A stretch of DNA of 64,000 nucleotides from Margaritispora aquatica (GCA_007644065.1 VJWN01000007.1:1890167-1954166); one strand, 5' to 3'. Shown: positions 1-12,406, numbered from the stretch's first letter. Numbers and translations are program-made. The notes: generated from the sequence alone by a model not told the origin.

Positions 1-348
1 GCTATATTCGGAAATTATATACGCTCTATAGCGATTAATTTACCTTATATACGATTCCTAGGATAAACTAGAGCTAGTATCCTCTCGAGAAACACTCTAG
101 TATATAGACCGGCGAGTCTATAAATATACCTTTTTATTACTATATTTATACGTATATTATTAAGGGTTATATCGTTTTTTACGAAGATATTAATATCTTG
201 TAATTATACCTTAAAACTATAGTATTACTTTACGATAGAAAACTAAATCTTTTATAAATACTATAGTATAGTAAAAAACGTTTTTTACGAAAATATACTA
301 TAATTAGTATTTTAAAAGCTATATACTAACGAACGGTTTCCCGAGGAG

Positions 349-460
349 TTTTTATACTTTATACTTTTATATTTTTTATACTTTTAGTATATTAGTAGTT
401 TTAGGTTAAAATTAGTATTTTTATACTTTTTATACTTTTTATACTTTTATACTTTATACG
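349..460. repeat. degenerate TTATACTT-type simple repeat
   Basis: A run of imperfect copies of TTATACTTT/TTATACTTTTA fills this segment in the AT-rich island. It has no coding meaning. It lies 5' of the copia relic and could be slippage-expanded AT-rich DNA or part of a long terminal repeat. Confidence 0.6.
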
Positions 461-539
461 TAAGTATATAAAATAGCTTTTAATAGCTTTAGAGGGAACA
501 ACTAGTTGGTCGTTCTAATTATATAGAATAGCTTTCTAA

Positions 540-3500
540 TACCAACCTCTTTTTAGAAATAAACGGTTATATACCGTATATAGACGGTTCCGAATTAGCT
601 CCTCAAAAAGGGCTATATTACGAAATAGGAACTAATTCAAAAGGTAAAAAGAAGAAGAACCTAGAACCGAAGAATTAGCTGTAAAATATTACGAAAAATC
701 AAGTGAATATAAGCGTAATTTCTATAAAGCCTTAGGAGCTCTTAAAACTATTATATCTATAGATATTATAAATAGGTTTAAAGAATATAATATAGCTCGA
801 AAACTATATAACACTATAAAGAATACTTTCGGAGAGTCTAATTTCGAAGTTATTAGTTAATATATTAATAAACTTATCGATAATAACTATAGTAATTACT
901 TACTATAGACGAATATACTAGTAATATCTAATCTAGTTATTATTATTTAAAAGAGTTAAAAGCTCCTATACCTAATAGTATAGTCTTAGTTACTATTTAA
1001 AGGATTACTAAATAGCTTCGACTCGTTTATAAGTCGTAAATACGAAAGAACTAGGTAAAAATATCGATAATATCGATTTAAATCGTTTAATAGCCGAAAT
1101 TATCCGAAGAAAGCCGTATTAAGTCTACTAATTTAGAAAAAAATAAGGCTTATACTAAGTCCTATAAATCGAAGACTAATATTAAAAAACACTGTAACTT
1201 TTGTAATAAAAGTAGCATTTAAATAATTAGTGTTTTATTAAATATCCCGAATTAAAGAAAATAGTACTAATAATAGTAAATTCAAATAAAAATAAAAATT
1301 CGAATAACTTAAATAATTTAAATAAAAATAACCTTAAAAAAGAAAGCCCTAGGGTCGTAATATTAGCCTTTACTAGTACTATAAATACTATTACTAGTAG
1401 TAAATTACTATTAGACTCCGGCGCTAGCGAGCACTATACTCCTAATAAAAACTAGTTATTAAATTATAAATCTAGTAATAATAATAAAGTATTAGTAGTA
1501 GCAAATAAGGAAAAGCTTAAAATCGAAAAAACCGGCGATATTCCGGTAATTATAAATAATAACGAGTTATTAATAACTAAAGTTAACTATATACCTTCGA
1601 TTAAAACTACTTTAATTAATAGTAAAGAGCTTATAAATAAAGGCTAAGAAATTATTTTTAAAAATAATATAATTATATTAAATTATAATAAAGCTAATTT
1701 AAAAATCGTTTCTAAATAGATTAATAACGCTTATTATATAAACGTTAAAATTTAATTAAATAGTATAGTAGTAAATAATACTACTATTAGTAATAATAGT
1801 CTTAATTTAATTTATAAAAGACTAAATTACTTAAATAAAGACTATCTAATTAAGAGTCTATAATTAAGCTTAAATAGCTTAAATAATAAGAATACTAGTA
1901 CTACTAGTACTATTAAAAGCAAAGAATTAAACAATTACAACGCTTATTAATTTAAAAAATTTTATAAAATAGTAAGTTATAAACTACTATTAAGCCCTAC
2001 CGAAAAACTAGTATATTTCGACTCTAATATAGCCGGTCTATTTAAGATAATAGGTATAAAAGAAGAACGTTATTTTATTACGTTTATAGACCGGAATACT
2101 AGAGTTATTTAGGTATATAATATTAAGTTAAAATTAGACACTTACGATATAATTATCAAGTTTTATAACTTAATTAAAAATTAATTTAATACTTCTATAA
2201 AAGCTTTTTACTTTAATAACACTAAAGAGTTTAAGTCTATTAAATTAATTACCTTTTTTAAAAATAAAGGAATTATAACCGATTTTACTAGCCCTAATAT
2301 ACTTACCTAAAACGGTATAGCTAAGCGACTAAATAGATATATTATGAAAGGATTAATATCTATAATAAAAGAGAAAAATATACCTATTTTCCTTTGGCCT
2401 ATAATTACTAAGGCTATAATTCACGTTAAAAATCGTACTTATAATAGTAGTATAAATACTACTCCGTATTTTAAGCTTATAGATAATAAACCTACTATTG
2501 ATTATTTTAGAGTTTTAGGCTCTTTAGCCTATATTCGTAACTTTAATTATTATAAATATAAAAATAATTTAAATAAATTAACTAATAAAGCTAGTAAAGG
2601 AATTTTTATAGAATACGAATTTTTTAATAATTTTTTAATATATATATCTAGTATAAAAAAGATCTTAAGTACTAGGGATATAGTAATTAAAGAAGAATTA
2701 ATATATAACGAAAAATATACTATTATTAAACAAGACTATAATAATATTATAGATATAAATCCTATTTTTAAAAATACTACTATTATCGAAAGTAATAATT
2801 ATAATATCTTTATTTCGGATAATAATCAAATTACTAAAATTAAAGAAATCGACGAAAACGATATTAATTCCGAAGATATTCTTACTACTAGTAGTAATAC
2901 TATTAATAAAACTTTCTAAAAGATTACTTAAAACATTACTTAAAATAATAGTAGTAATAGTAAGAAACCTACTATAAAACTATTAATTCTAAATAGGAAT
3001 TTAAGGGAAAAAACCCCTATAAATTATAAGGAAACTAAAGATAAAAAAGTAAACTATTTACTAACGAGCTAAGTGTATATAGAATCCTTAATAGAAAAGA
3101 AACCCGACGTTTTCGATACTATTAGTTATAATACTACTACTAGTACTAGGTCTTTTTTAGACTAAACTATATTAATTAATAATATAAATATCGATTTAAA
3201 TAAAATCGATTTAAAAATCAAAAAACCTTTTAATACTATTAAAGATCCTAAAAACGATAAAGAGGCCTATAATCAATATATATATAAGGATAATTGGATT
3301 AAAAGCTAAATTAAGAAATTAGAATCTCTATTAAAAAGTAATACTTTTAATATTATTAATAAATCCAATTTAAAATTAAACTTTTATTACTATAATAAAC
3401 CTATTAAAACTAGATAAGTTTATAAAACTAAAAATATTTTAGAAAATAATACTATTAAATTTAAAGCTAGATTTATCGCTAAAGGCTTCGAACAGCGATA

Positions 3501-4870
3501 CGGTATAGACTATATAGAGTCTTTCACTAGCGTAGTAAAACAAATAGCTTAGAAACTAGTATTTGCTATTAGCGTATTAAATAAATACTATATATATAAA
3601 ATAAATATAATTTCTGCTTTTACTTAAAGAGATATAGATATATCTATATATCTAGAACCTTTTATTAGCTTAATTAATTTATTAATTAGTTTAGGAATAA
3701 TTAAAAGTAATAATACTAAAATATTACTTAAGCTAAATAAAATACTATATAAGCTAAAATAATTAGCTAGAATTTAGTATAATACCTTATCTAGTATACT
3801 AGTTAATAAGCTAGGCTTTACGGCCTTAAAACTAAAGCCTTATATTTTTATAAATAAAAAGCTAGAATTAATAACTTATTTATATATAAACGATCTAGTT
3901 ATTATAAGTTTTAATAAGAATACTATAAAATCGTTTATTAATAATATAAAATAATACTTTAAAATTAAAGAATTAAGTTTTATTAAAGATTATCTTAATA
4001 TTAAAATTAATTATAATATTAATAATAATACTATAGTTTTAAGTTAAAGTAAATATATAGAAAAAATTATAAAGAAATTTAATCTAAAAAACTTTTTACC
4101 TATATATACCTCTTTAGATTCTAAGACTAAACTAGAATCTAATACAAGAAAAGCTTTAAAAGACAATATAAAATTATATTAAAGCTTAATTAGTAGTTTA
4201 CTATACTTAACCCTAGGTACTAGACCTAATATAGTATATAATACTATTAAACTTTCCTATTATTACTTAAATCCTTCTAAAGAGTATATAAATTAAGTTA
4301 TTAGAATTATATAATATTTAAAAACTACTATTAATATTAGTATTACTTATAGTAATAAAAATTAAAATAATAATTATATTACTAACTATTACGATACTAA
4401 TTACGCCAGAGATATAGAGACTTATAAATCTACTATAGACTATATATTCTATATAGCCGAAGGCCTTATAGCCTAGAAGTCTAAATTATAGACTATAATA
4501 GCGTAATCTACTATAGAAACGGAATTAATCGCTATAAACGCCGCTAGTAAAAAAGCTATATTTATTAAAAACCTATTAGAAGAACTAGAGTTTTATAAAT
4601 AAAAAATATTACTTTTATATACCGATAATAACAGTACTTTATTACTTTCGAAAAATCTTATATTCTACGAAAAAACTAAGTATATAAACGTTAAATACTA
4701 TTATATTAAAGAGTTAATAAAGAAAGGCTTAATAGACCTACTCTACATTAATACCTTAGAATAAAAAGCTAACGGCTTTACTAAAGCTCTCGATAAAAAT
4801 AAATTTAATATATTTCTAGAGTAAATAGGTTTTAAGCTTAATAAAGCTAAATATATAAAATATATAAAAA
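540..4870 (+). mobile_element. RIP-degraded Ty1/copia LTR retrotransposon internal region
   Basis: Reading through many stops on the plus strand gives copia landmarks in the canonical copia order. A gag-like region lies at about 600-1180, followed by a half-preserved zinc knuckle (CNFC then a broken half) near 1190-1240. The aspartic protease motif LLDSGASEHYT is at 1408-1440. The integrase C-terminal region is at 2344-2919. Reverse transcriptase starts KARFIAKGFEQRYGIDY at about 3466 and its catalytic box reads YINDL at 3883-3897. RNase H has YTDNNS at about 4618 and a tail motif (KALDK) near 4780-4797. Order PR-INT-RT-RH is diagnostic of copia. Many stops are TAA/TAG where Gln or Trp is expected. 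Ends are approximate; I could not pair two LTRs. The element cannot encode functional proteins. Confidence 0.85.
2344..2919 (+). pseudogene. copia integrase C-terminal fragment (longest surviving ORF of the relic)
   Basis: This 191-codon open stretch starts at an internal ATG and is a surviving piece of the copia polyprotein, not a gene. It contains the family signature TPYFKLIDNKPTIDYFRVLG at about residues 40-59, followed by the GIFIEYE motif that normally reads GIFVGYE. These are typical of the integrase C-terminal region. Upstream and downstream codons in the same frame contain many RIP-type stops. It is very Ile/Asn/Lys/Tyr-rich, as expected after C-to-T decay. Confidence 0.85.
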
Positions 4871-5079
4871 ATACGAAATAGCTATAAGCTATAATATTTT
4901 AGAATTTTTATATAAGTTCTTATTTAAGGAATATATTAGTTTAAATAAGTTATTATATTAAAATAGTTATATTTAGCTTTAAAGCTTATATACTATAGTT
5001 TTTATTTCCTATTATAGTTAGTATAAAACTACTATAGTATTATTGATTATTAGCCCTACTATTAGTTAGATAGTATAAG

Positions 5080-5175
5080 CCACCGTATATACCGCTATAA
5101 GCTACTATATACACCGCTATATACACCGCTATAAGCCACTATATACACCGCTAGTTTAGTTATATACCGCTAGTT
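5080..5175. repeat. tandem CACCGCTAT-type short repeats
   Basis: Several imperfect copies of a 12-18 bp unit built on ACCGCTATA or ACCGCTAGTTTAG follow one another. They lie just after the copia relic and before the less mutated repeat at 5266-5340, so they may belong to the copia 3' LTR or to the junction between the two elements. Confidence 0.6.
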
Positions 5176-5265
5176 TAGTTACTACCTTAGGCATTTAGTA
5201 TAGTTCTATATAGCTAGAGAGAATAGCTCTCTAGTTCACTAAGTTCAATTTAAGTTCATTTTGCC

Positions 5266-5340
5266 TTCACATCTACCTTACCCTAGACTTTCACATCTAC
5301 CTTACCCTAGAGTTCTACTTCACATCTAGCTTACCCTAGA
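5266..5340. repeat. three tandem copies of a ~23-bp unit ending in TTACCCTAGA
   Basis: Three near-identical units (TTCACATCTACCTTACCCTA core) start at about 5266, 5290 and 5319. Unlike surrounding DNA they keep several CpA dinucleotides, so they look younger or not RIP-exposed. Each unit carries TACCCTAGA, which only loosely resembles a fungal telomere unit (CCCTAA). Function unknown; an LTR-embedded minisatellite is the simplest reading. Confidence 0.75.
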
Positions 5341-5399
5341 CTTTTGTTTCTGATCAGGTCATTCCCCGACCTACGGTTTTTCCCTGCTTACATAAAAAA

Positions 5400-8300
5400 A
5401 ATAAAGAATTAAAACGAAAATAAGATTCTAACTAGTAACCGAGACTATATTAATTAAAATTCTAAAAATAAATAAAAACTTTTATAAAATAAAAAAAAAG
5501 GTTTAAAATATTTAAATTTAAAAAAAAGTTATATAAAGTTTAAATAGAATAATACGAATTAGACTTTTTTTAAATTTAAAATAAAATTAATTAAAACTTA
5601 TTATAAATATAATAAACTAAGATATATACTTTCTAGCTACTTATAAGTTAAGTACTATAACTATAACGAAATAGGCTATATAGCGTCTAATTATCTTAAG
5701 CCTAAGTGAGTATAGAGAAACTACTAGTTCTAATAGTAATATTAATAATACTAACTATACTAAATAATATTAAAGTATATTAGAGAATCGTAATTTTAAT
5801 CTAAATTAAAGGAGTTAAAGGAATATAAAGGACGGAATAAACCTTTATTAATAGTAGAACAAAGTAGAGTTACGTATTATAAACTCTTACTATTAATTAT
5901 AGATAGACTCTAAAGAATAATTATATTAGTTTAGTTATAGTAAATAAAATAGAAATCTTAACTTATAGAATTTATAAGATTAATCTAAAGGTTATAAACT
6001 TTAAAAGTATAACGAAAACCCTCCGATATAGCTTTATAGCTTATAAGTTTACTAATCTTAACTTTTTTTTTATTTTAAAATTTCTTTAGCTAAAAGATAT
6101 TAACCTTACTATTAGATTTTTTTTAAAAATCTAGCGATATCTTTTCGAAAAGTAATAGATTTATTTAGTAATAGTATTATATTTCGAAAAAAAAGTTAAA
6201 GGATTATCTATATATTATATAGTTATTAAGACTATTATTAAAAAGATAAAAAAGCTTTTATTAAAACTTAAAGATTATAAAATAGTTTTTAATAATATTA
6301 ATATTAATATTTTATCTAAATATTATTTAATAAAATACTAAATTAACTTAGAATCTAATATAAAAGTATTATAAAGACTAGTTTATTTTTTATTAGAACA
6401 AAAGCTTTTAGTTCTTTAGAAATATCTTTATACTAGTAAAAAAAAAAAAGTAGATCCGTCGTTTAACTAGCTTTATAAAAGTATTTATTTTTTTTATATT
6501 TAAAAAAAATAAGGAACTAAGGTTATATATTAATTACTATAGGTTAAATAAAGTAATAATTAAGAATTATACTTTTTTATTATTAATTAGTAAAATACTA
6601 GATTAGTTATAACGTTTATAAAGATTTATAAAGCTAGATCTAAAAAATATATATTATTATTTTTAAATTAAAAAAAAAAAAAAACTTTTTAGATTTATTA
6701 TAAATACTTTAAGTATTTAGTTTTACTATTTAAATTATTTAATATTTTTATTATTTTTTAAATTTATATTAATTAAACTTTTATTAGTTTTATTAACGTT
6801 ACTTATATAGTTTATTTAAATAATATCTTAATCTTTTAAGAAAATCTTAAAAAGTATATAAAAATAATATAAAAAGTTTTTATATAACTTAAATAATATA
6901 AACTTTTTATTAATCTTAAAAAATATATCTTTAATATTAATATAATAGAATTCTTAAGTTTTATTATTAAACTATAAAAAGTTATTATAGATCCGTTAAA
7001 AGTTAGTACTATATTTAACTAATTTATATCTAAGTTTTTTTAAAATATTTAAGTATTTTTAAGATTTATTAATTTTTATAAAAGGTTTATTTAAAAGTAT
7101 TTAAAAATCTTTTATTTTTTAACTAAAATACTAAAGAGAATAAAAAAAAAAAATTATATTTACTTTTTTTTTAAAACTAAGTTAGTTTTTAGAAATTTTT
7201 ATAAGAAATTTATTAAAATATTAATTCTTTATTATTTTAACCTTATTAAAAGAATTATAATAGAAATAAATACTTTATAGTTTATTATTAAAGGTATTTT
7301 ATTTTAATTATTTAAAGAAAAAAAATATAAGATAATACTTTATTATTTTTTATTTAAAGAAACTCTCTTTTATAAAAAGGAATTATAAAGTCTATAATAC
7401 TAAGCTAATAACTATAGTTTTTACGTTTAAATAATAAGGATAATACTTTTATAAAGTCTTTAAAATAGTTATAGTTTATATTAATTATAAGAATTTAAAA
7501 TACTTTATAACTAAAAGAAAGCTTAATAGTAAATAAGTCTATTAAATAAAAAGTCTAGCTAAAGTTAATTTTATAATTAAGTATAAACTTAGAAAAACTA
7601 ACTTAGTAAATAAACCTTTATAAAGGCTAAACTATAGAGAAACGGAAAAGGATAATAATTTTTTATTTATACTATATAATAAGCTAAAAATAACTACGAT
7701 AGTATAGAAAGATATTAAACTACTTTATAAAGGAGTTAAGATTATTACTATATTTATAATAGTTTTTAAACTTTAAAAAATAAAAGTAGAAATAAAAATT
7801 AAATACCTTTAGAATAGAAATACTTTATAGCTTAATTAAAGACTTTATATATAAAACGTATAGGCTAAAGATAATCGTAATATAATAAATAATATTAAGC
7901 TATTAAAGTCTATTACTAGAGCTATTAGTTATAAATAATATATTTTATAGTTACTAGTAGTTTTATTACTAGTAACTAAAATAATAAATAAACTTATATT
8001 AAAACTATTTTATAATATACTTTTTTAATTATAAAAAAATAATTTTTTTATAAAAGAAAAGTATTATAATATAAAGTTAGTATAAAAATATATTAAAAAA
8101 GATATATAAAAAATAAACTTAAGTAATTTATTAAGATATAAAAATATAGTATATATTTTATTTAAAAGAGTTTTAAGATTAAAGATAATTTAAACTTACT
8201 ATAATAATATAACGATAGATTACTTTAAAGTAACTAAAACTATTAAACTAATTAAAAAAAATATTTTTAAATAAATATAAAGAATAATATAAAATAATAT

Positions 8301-9420
8301 ATTACTAGTTATATAATATATTAAAAAGATAAAATAAAAAAATATTATCTTTATAATAAAATAGTTTTATTTTTAGTTTTTTTTATATTATAAAAAAAAA
8401 TAATTATAAACTTTATAATAAATTTTTTATTTTTAAAATAAAAAGTATAAATATATAATTTTATTTTAGTAATAGTTAATAAATTTATAAAGATAGCTTA
8501 ATATATACTATATTATAAAACTATTAATATAATAATATAGTACTTTTAGATTTACTACTATTTTAGTAATATTTTTTATTTATAAATAAATAATTAAATA
8601 AAACGTTAAAACTAAACTTTAAAGTTTTATCTTTAAGTATTTTATAATTATAAATAATTAAATTAAATAAATAAACTAATATTAATTAAGTTTATTTATA
8701 ATAACTTAATTTATAATAATACTAATAAGATATTATTTTAGTTACTTTATAAGTACTACTTTAAACTAGATATAAACGTTAAGAATATTATCTTTATTAA
8801 AAGAATATTCGTTATTAAAAAAAAATTAAAATACTTATTTAAAATTAAAAAAAGATTAGGATAATCTTTTATAACGTAACTAAATCGTATAAAAAGTTTT
8901 ACGATAAAAAGTATAACTTAATAAGATTTAAGATTAAAGATAAAATATTATTATTAATTAAAAATATTTATTAATTATACTTTAATAAAAAATTTTTTAA
9001 TAAATTCTTTAAACCTTTTAAAATTATAATAATTAAAAGTTAGTATAAATAAGTTTACTAACTAAAGCTTTTATAATATTATTAAATATATAATATTCTC
9101 TATATATTATTATTAGAATTATAAAAGAATTATAAAAAAATAAAGATATTTATAAAAAAAATATAGATTTAGAATAAACTAAAGTATAAAGTAAAAGTTA
9201 TTTAAGTATATTATAAAGATAATAATAAAAAAGAATATCTAGTAAGATAAAAAGAATATAAACCTAATAAAAATATATAAGAACTACTAGAATATCTAAA
9301 GAATATAAAAAAAAAACTTTAAAAGTACCTTTAAAACATTATTATTAATAAGCCTATTCCTATACGTACTAGGATAAAACGGAAACTACGACGTCGTAAA
9401 TAAAAGGTATAATAATAAGT
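5400..9420 (+). mobile_element. RIP-degraded Ty3/gypsy chromovirus-type retrotransposon
   Basis: Through many stops the plus strand shows a gag zinc-knuckle remnant (NEIGYIASNY, expected His and Cys replaced by Tyr) at about 5660-5695. Reverse transcriptase YYRLNKVIIKNYT begins near 6535, and FIKLDLKN lies at about 6625-6650. The active-site box reads YLNNILIF at 6813-6836. The connection motif FINFYKRFI is near 7060 and the RNase H remnants IEINTL are near 7262. YINYKNLKYF is at about 7475-7505 and is followed by integrase-like sequence. The chromodomain remnant (EYLVR..KEYKPNKN) is at about 9229-9275. A chromodomain after integrase places it in the Tf1/chromovirus branch. All domains are interrupted. 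LTR ends were not resolved. Confidence 0.85.
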
Positions 9421-10880
9421 AGGATTTTTCGAAAATTTCGAAAATTTTATATTTTAAATATATATATATAATAAAGTTTAAAAAGAAAAAAGAGTTAAAA
9501 TTTAGATTATAAAGATTATATTATAATTTATAAAGGATTATATAACTATTTAAATTAAATTCCTTTAAAAACTACTTACTTTTTTTAGAATCAATCTTTT
9601 TATAGTTATTTTTTTTAATTTTTTTCTTAGTATTTTTATTATTATTTTAGAGACTAGCCTATTAGGGTTAGAACGGAAAGAGGACGGAAGATACTCGGAA
9701 GGTACTTATAGTAGTAGCGGCGAATTTAACTAATTGTTTAAAGAGAGTATTAGTTTTTTTTTACTTTATAAAGAGAGCTTAAGTTAACTTTTTAATACTT
9801 TTAAAAAAAGTATTTTAACGATTAAATATTTTTATATAAATTTTAATATTCTTAAAAGTATAAAAGATAATAGAAAAAAAGTTTTATATATATATATTAA
9901 AAATATTATTAACTTAAAAAAATCATTAAAAACGATTTAGTTTTTTTATATAAACCTAAAGAAAATAAAGAAGTTATTAGAGTTAGAATAAAGAGTAAAT
10001 AAAAAATATTTAAAGAGTAATTATCTAGTTATAGTTAGACTTCTATATATAATAATAAAAGTACTTAATCGAAGTTCTTTTATTAAACTTATAAATATAG
10101 TACGTATTAGTAGAAGCTAGCTTTATATAGTAGGTATAAGGAGAACGGAGGCGTAACGGATAGATAGCGAAGGAGTTTATAATAGTGGTAATAGAGTTAT
10201 AGTAGTAGTAGTAGTAGAATTAATAGTCGATATAATAAAAGATTAAGTTAATTTAAATGTAAAAAGTTATTTATATACTACTTTAGCTAACTTACTATTA
10301 TAATAACTTTAATATAAAGCTTATAATAGTAAGTTATTCGAGCTATAAAAAAGAGTTTATATACTATTATAATAGTTTCGCTTAAGGGACCTATAATAGT
10401 AAAGAGCTAATATTATATCTAAGATATTATTTATATATAAAAAAAAGTAAAGAAAAATAGTTAACGTTACTATTATAGTATTACTATTAATAGGAATATT
10501 ACTATTATTAACTTGTAAAGGTACGAGTCTAGAGGGAAGATAATATTAAGAATAGTATATAAGTAGTATAGGTTACGTAGTATAGGTATAATAGAGACGT
10601 TAGGTAATAAAAAAGTTACGGACCTATTAGTTATACCTCTGACTAGTGTCTGGTTACCTTGCTTTTCGTATATAAAGAGAAGTTAAAAGTAACTTAATAG
10701 AAGTAGAGAGAAGTTTTAATAAGATTATAATTCCTATAACACTGATTCTTGCTACCCTACCAAGCGAACCTCACATATTAAGTATAAGGTATAGTCTATT
10801 CTTTTAGCGTCTAAAATACCTTATAGATAACTAAATATCTTAATCTAGATATCTATAGTTATTAATTAAAGGTCTTTTAT
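9421..10880. other. gene-free AT-rich tail of the repeat island
   Basis: No protein motif was recognised here. There is a short (AGT)n microsatellite at about 10,198-10,217. The stretch at about 10,640-10,780 is less AT-rich, has a TATA-like TATATAAAG, begins near TGTCTGG and ends near CTCACA, which would suit an LTR remnant. I could not find its partner copy, so the LTR idea is only a suggestion. Confidence 0.4.
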
Positions 10881-10902
10881 TTAATATACCTTTTAGATAG
10901 TT

Positions 10903-10965
10903 GGGCCGTTAAGAGCTCATGTGTCAGAACGGCCATTAAGCTTAACCATTGCGCCATACCCAAAA
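10903..10965 (-). repeat. tRNA/SINE-like fragment at the island boundary
   Basis: Read on the minus strand the segment begins GGTATGGCGCAATGGTTAAG, which matches the layout of a tRNA 5' half including a pol III box-A-like TGGCGCAATGG. Further on is a 7-bp inverted repeat, GGCCGTT...AACGGCC (10,904-10,934), enclosing 17 bases. A convincing box B and 3' acceptor half were not found. It is therefore more likely a tRNA-derived SINE remnant or decayed tRNA than a working tRNA. It is far less AT-rich than the DNA to its left. Confidence 0.35.
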
Positions 10966-11238
10966 GGTAGAATGATTTCGATTACTCGAAATCAGCTTAA
11001 TAACTATATCATATGTCATTAACCCTTGACATCATGATAGAGATTTCTAAAGCCCTCCCAATGACACACCGCGGTATGAGAATCAACTTAGATTAGCAAT
11101 TGGTGACCACTTTGATAAAAGAAATGCAATAAAAGGTAATTGGATAAGCGATGATTTGCGCCTAAGAGACACATGCATCTGTTCAATCTGTTGTCGCTAT
11201 GAAATCTTCGTTCCTTAGAGCCATTGCTTCTAACACAC

Positions 11239-11698
11239 TCACCTAGCCTTTTCCCACTGTTTCTTCTGTGCGGAAGCAGATTCTTTGTTATGGAAGGGAA
11301 AGTTAGAGGTCCTTTTATCAGCTCCTGTTTTCCTACTGATCCGCCCACCACTCCCAGTGCCAAAGAGGAGAATCCACAGACCAAGAATCGCGATGCTTGC
11401 AGATCCCAGACAACCCAGCATATGAGTTGTTGTGCCTTCATAGGAGCTGTACCATCCATAGCAGTACATGGCCGTAGCTAAGTGGTAGACCATGCTCACG
11501 ATCACTACGGGAACGGCGTACGGCGCTTTGGGGTTGGCTTCAACAGAATTAGCTGCNNNNCCATATGTGTAGCTGTAAAAGACCTGATAGGTTAGTCTCA
11601 GACTTTAAAAGAAGGTGCAATATTTAAAAGTATAACCTAGGAACATACATCCATTAAGTTATGATGAAGATGTGGAATGTAGATACCAGTGGCCAAGG
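11239..11698 (-). CDS. unrecognised membrane protein, C-terminal exons only
   Basis: Two minus-strand exons fit together: 11649-11698 and 11239-11583, with a 65-bp GT-AG intron between them in phase 0. Another acceptor (TTACTCAG preceded by CTGAC) lies just upstream of 11698, so earlier exons should exist, but I could not find a donor in the right phase before NAR1. The readable C-terminus has two hydrophobic helices, one near VPVVIVSMVYHLATAMYCYG and one at CLGSASIAILGLWILLFG, followed by a basic tail ending EKAR. No family recognised. A four-N gap lies inside the larger exon and keeps the frame if its length is right. It is the first gene beside the RIP island, with its 3' end facing it; truncation of the 5' part is possible. 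Confidence 0.5.
11557..11560. other. assembly gap (NNNN)
   Basis: Four undetermined bases lie inside a coding exon of the minus-strand membrane protein. The flanking reading frame is continuous on both sides if the gap is really four bases. Confidence 0.98.
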
Positions 11699-12406
11699 CT
11701 GAGTAAGATGGGTAGGAATCAAGTCAGTCGAGTAAGTGCAGCAATTCAGCTACTCAAGTAATGGGTGGCGCTAGAGAATCAATAAGTTCGAGGTAGTAGA
11801 TAGAAGTATTTGGGTAACATTGACAGGAATCGTCGAATTGATTCAAATATACTTTATATCGAACATGAAAGTTAAAATCTCACCTCAAGCATGTTGGGGT
11901 GTATGACGTTCTGGACTGCCGCTTTATTGTGACAGTATTGCCGCTCTATCAACTTTTGCCGCCTGTCATGCATTTCCGAACATCGGCATGGACAGCGACA
12001 TTGGATTGGTTACAATACAGTACTTTGTATGGGTTTCCCATTGCCCTACCTCCGTACAGGCAGCCTCAGTCATGGACCTCCGTATTTCGTAGATCGTGAT
12101 TGAAAATCATTCAGCAGGATTGGATATCTCCGCAGCTTGAGGTAAATCACTCCATACTTTTAATTCTCAAAAGTAATTCATTTTTCTTTCATCAGGCTTT
12201 AAGATTTCTCTCCTCCTCTCTTCTGTTCTTTTCCACATCATACAAATAAATGCAGTGCAACCGAAAAGCATCCCACCAACTCGCAACCAAAAGCAACGCA
12301 TTCCAAAAAGCCCTCGAAATTTCCGAACCTTCACCAGATCAATCTGTTTGCAATACACGACAACACTAGAAGGCAGTGGCGTCACCGAGACATCTAAATC
12401 GCGAAG
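11699..12406. other. intergenic region upstream of NAR1
   Basis: I see no convincing gene here. The last 250 bp are CT/CA-rich as usual for a fungal 5' leader and lead into the NAR1 ATG. Missing 5' exons of the minus-strand membrane protein may lie here. Confidence 0.5.

Larger units (their letters stand above)
1..10880. repeat. AT-rich, RIP-mutated repeat island
   Basis: The whole stretch is dominated by A/T with a striking excess of TpA, and all six frames are crowded with TAA/TAG stops. Fragments of retrotransposon proteins are still readable through those stops. This is the pattern expected from repeat-induced point mutation, a fungal premeiotic process that turns CpA into TpA in duplicated DNA. 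Composition changes abruptly to normal coding-region values between about 10,880 and 11,040. No host gene is supportable inside it. A composition calculation (TpA/ApT and CpA+TpG over ApC+GpT) would confirm the RIP reading. Confidence 0.9.

Noticed and set aside
5266..5340. telomere array
   Set aside because: Only three 23-bp units with TTACCCTAGA, not continuous CCCTAA, and located inside a retrotransposon block.
10198..10217. CRISPR-like repeat
   Set aside because: It is a plain AGT microsatellite without spacers, in a eukaryotic genome.
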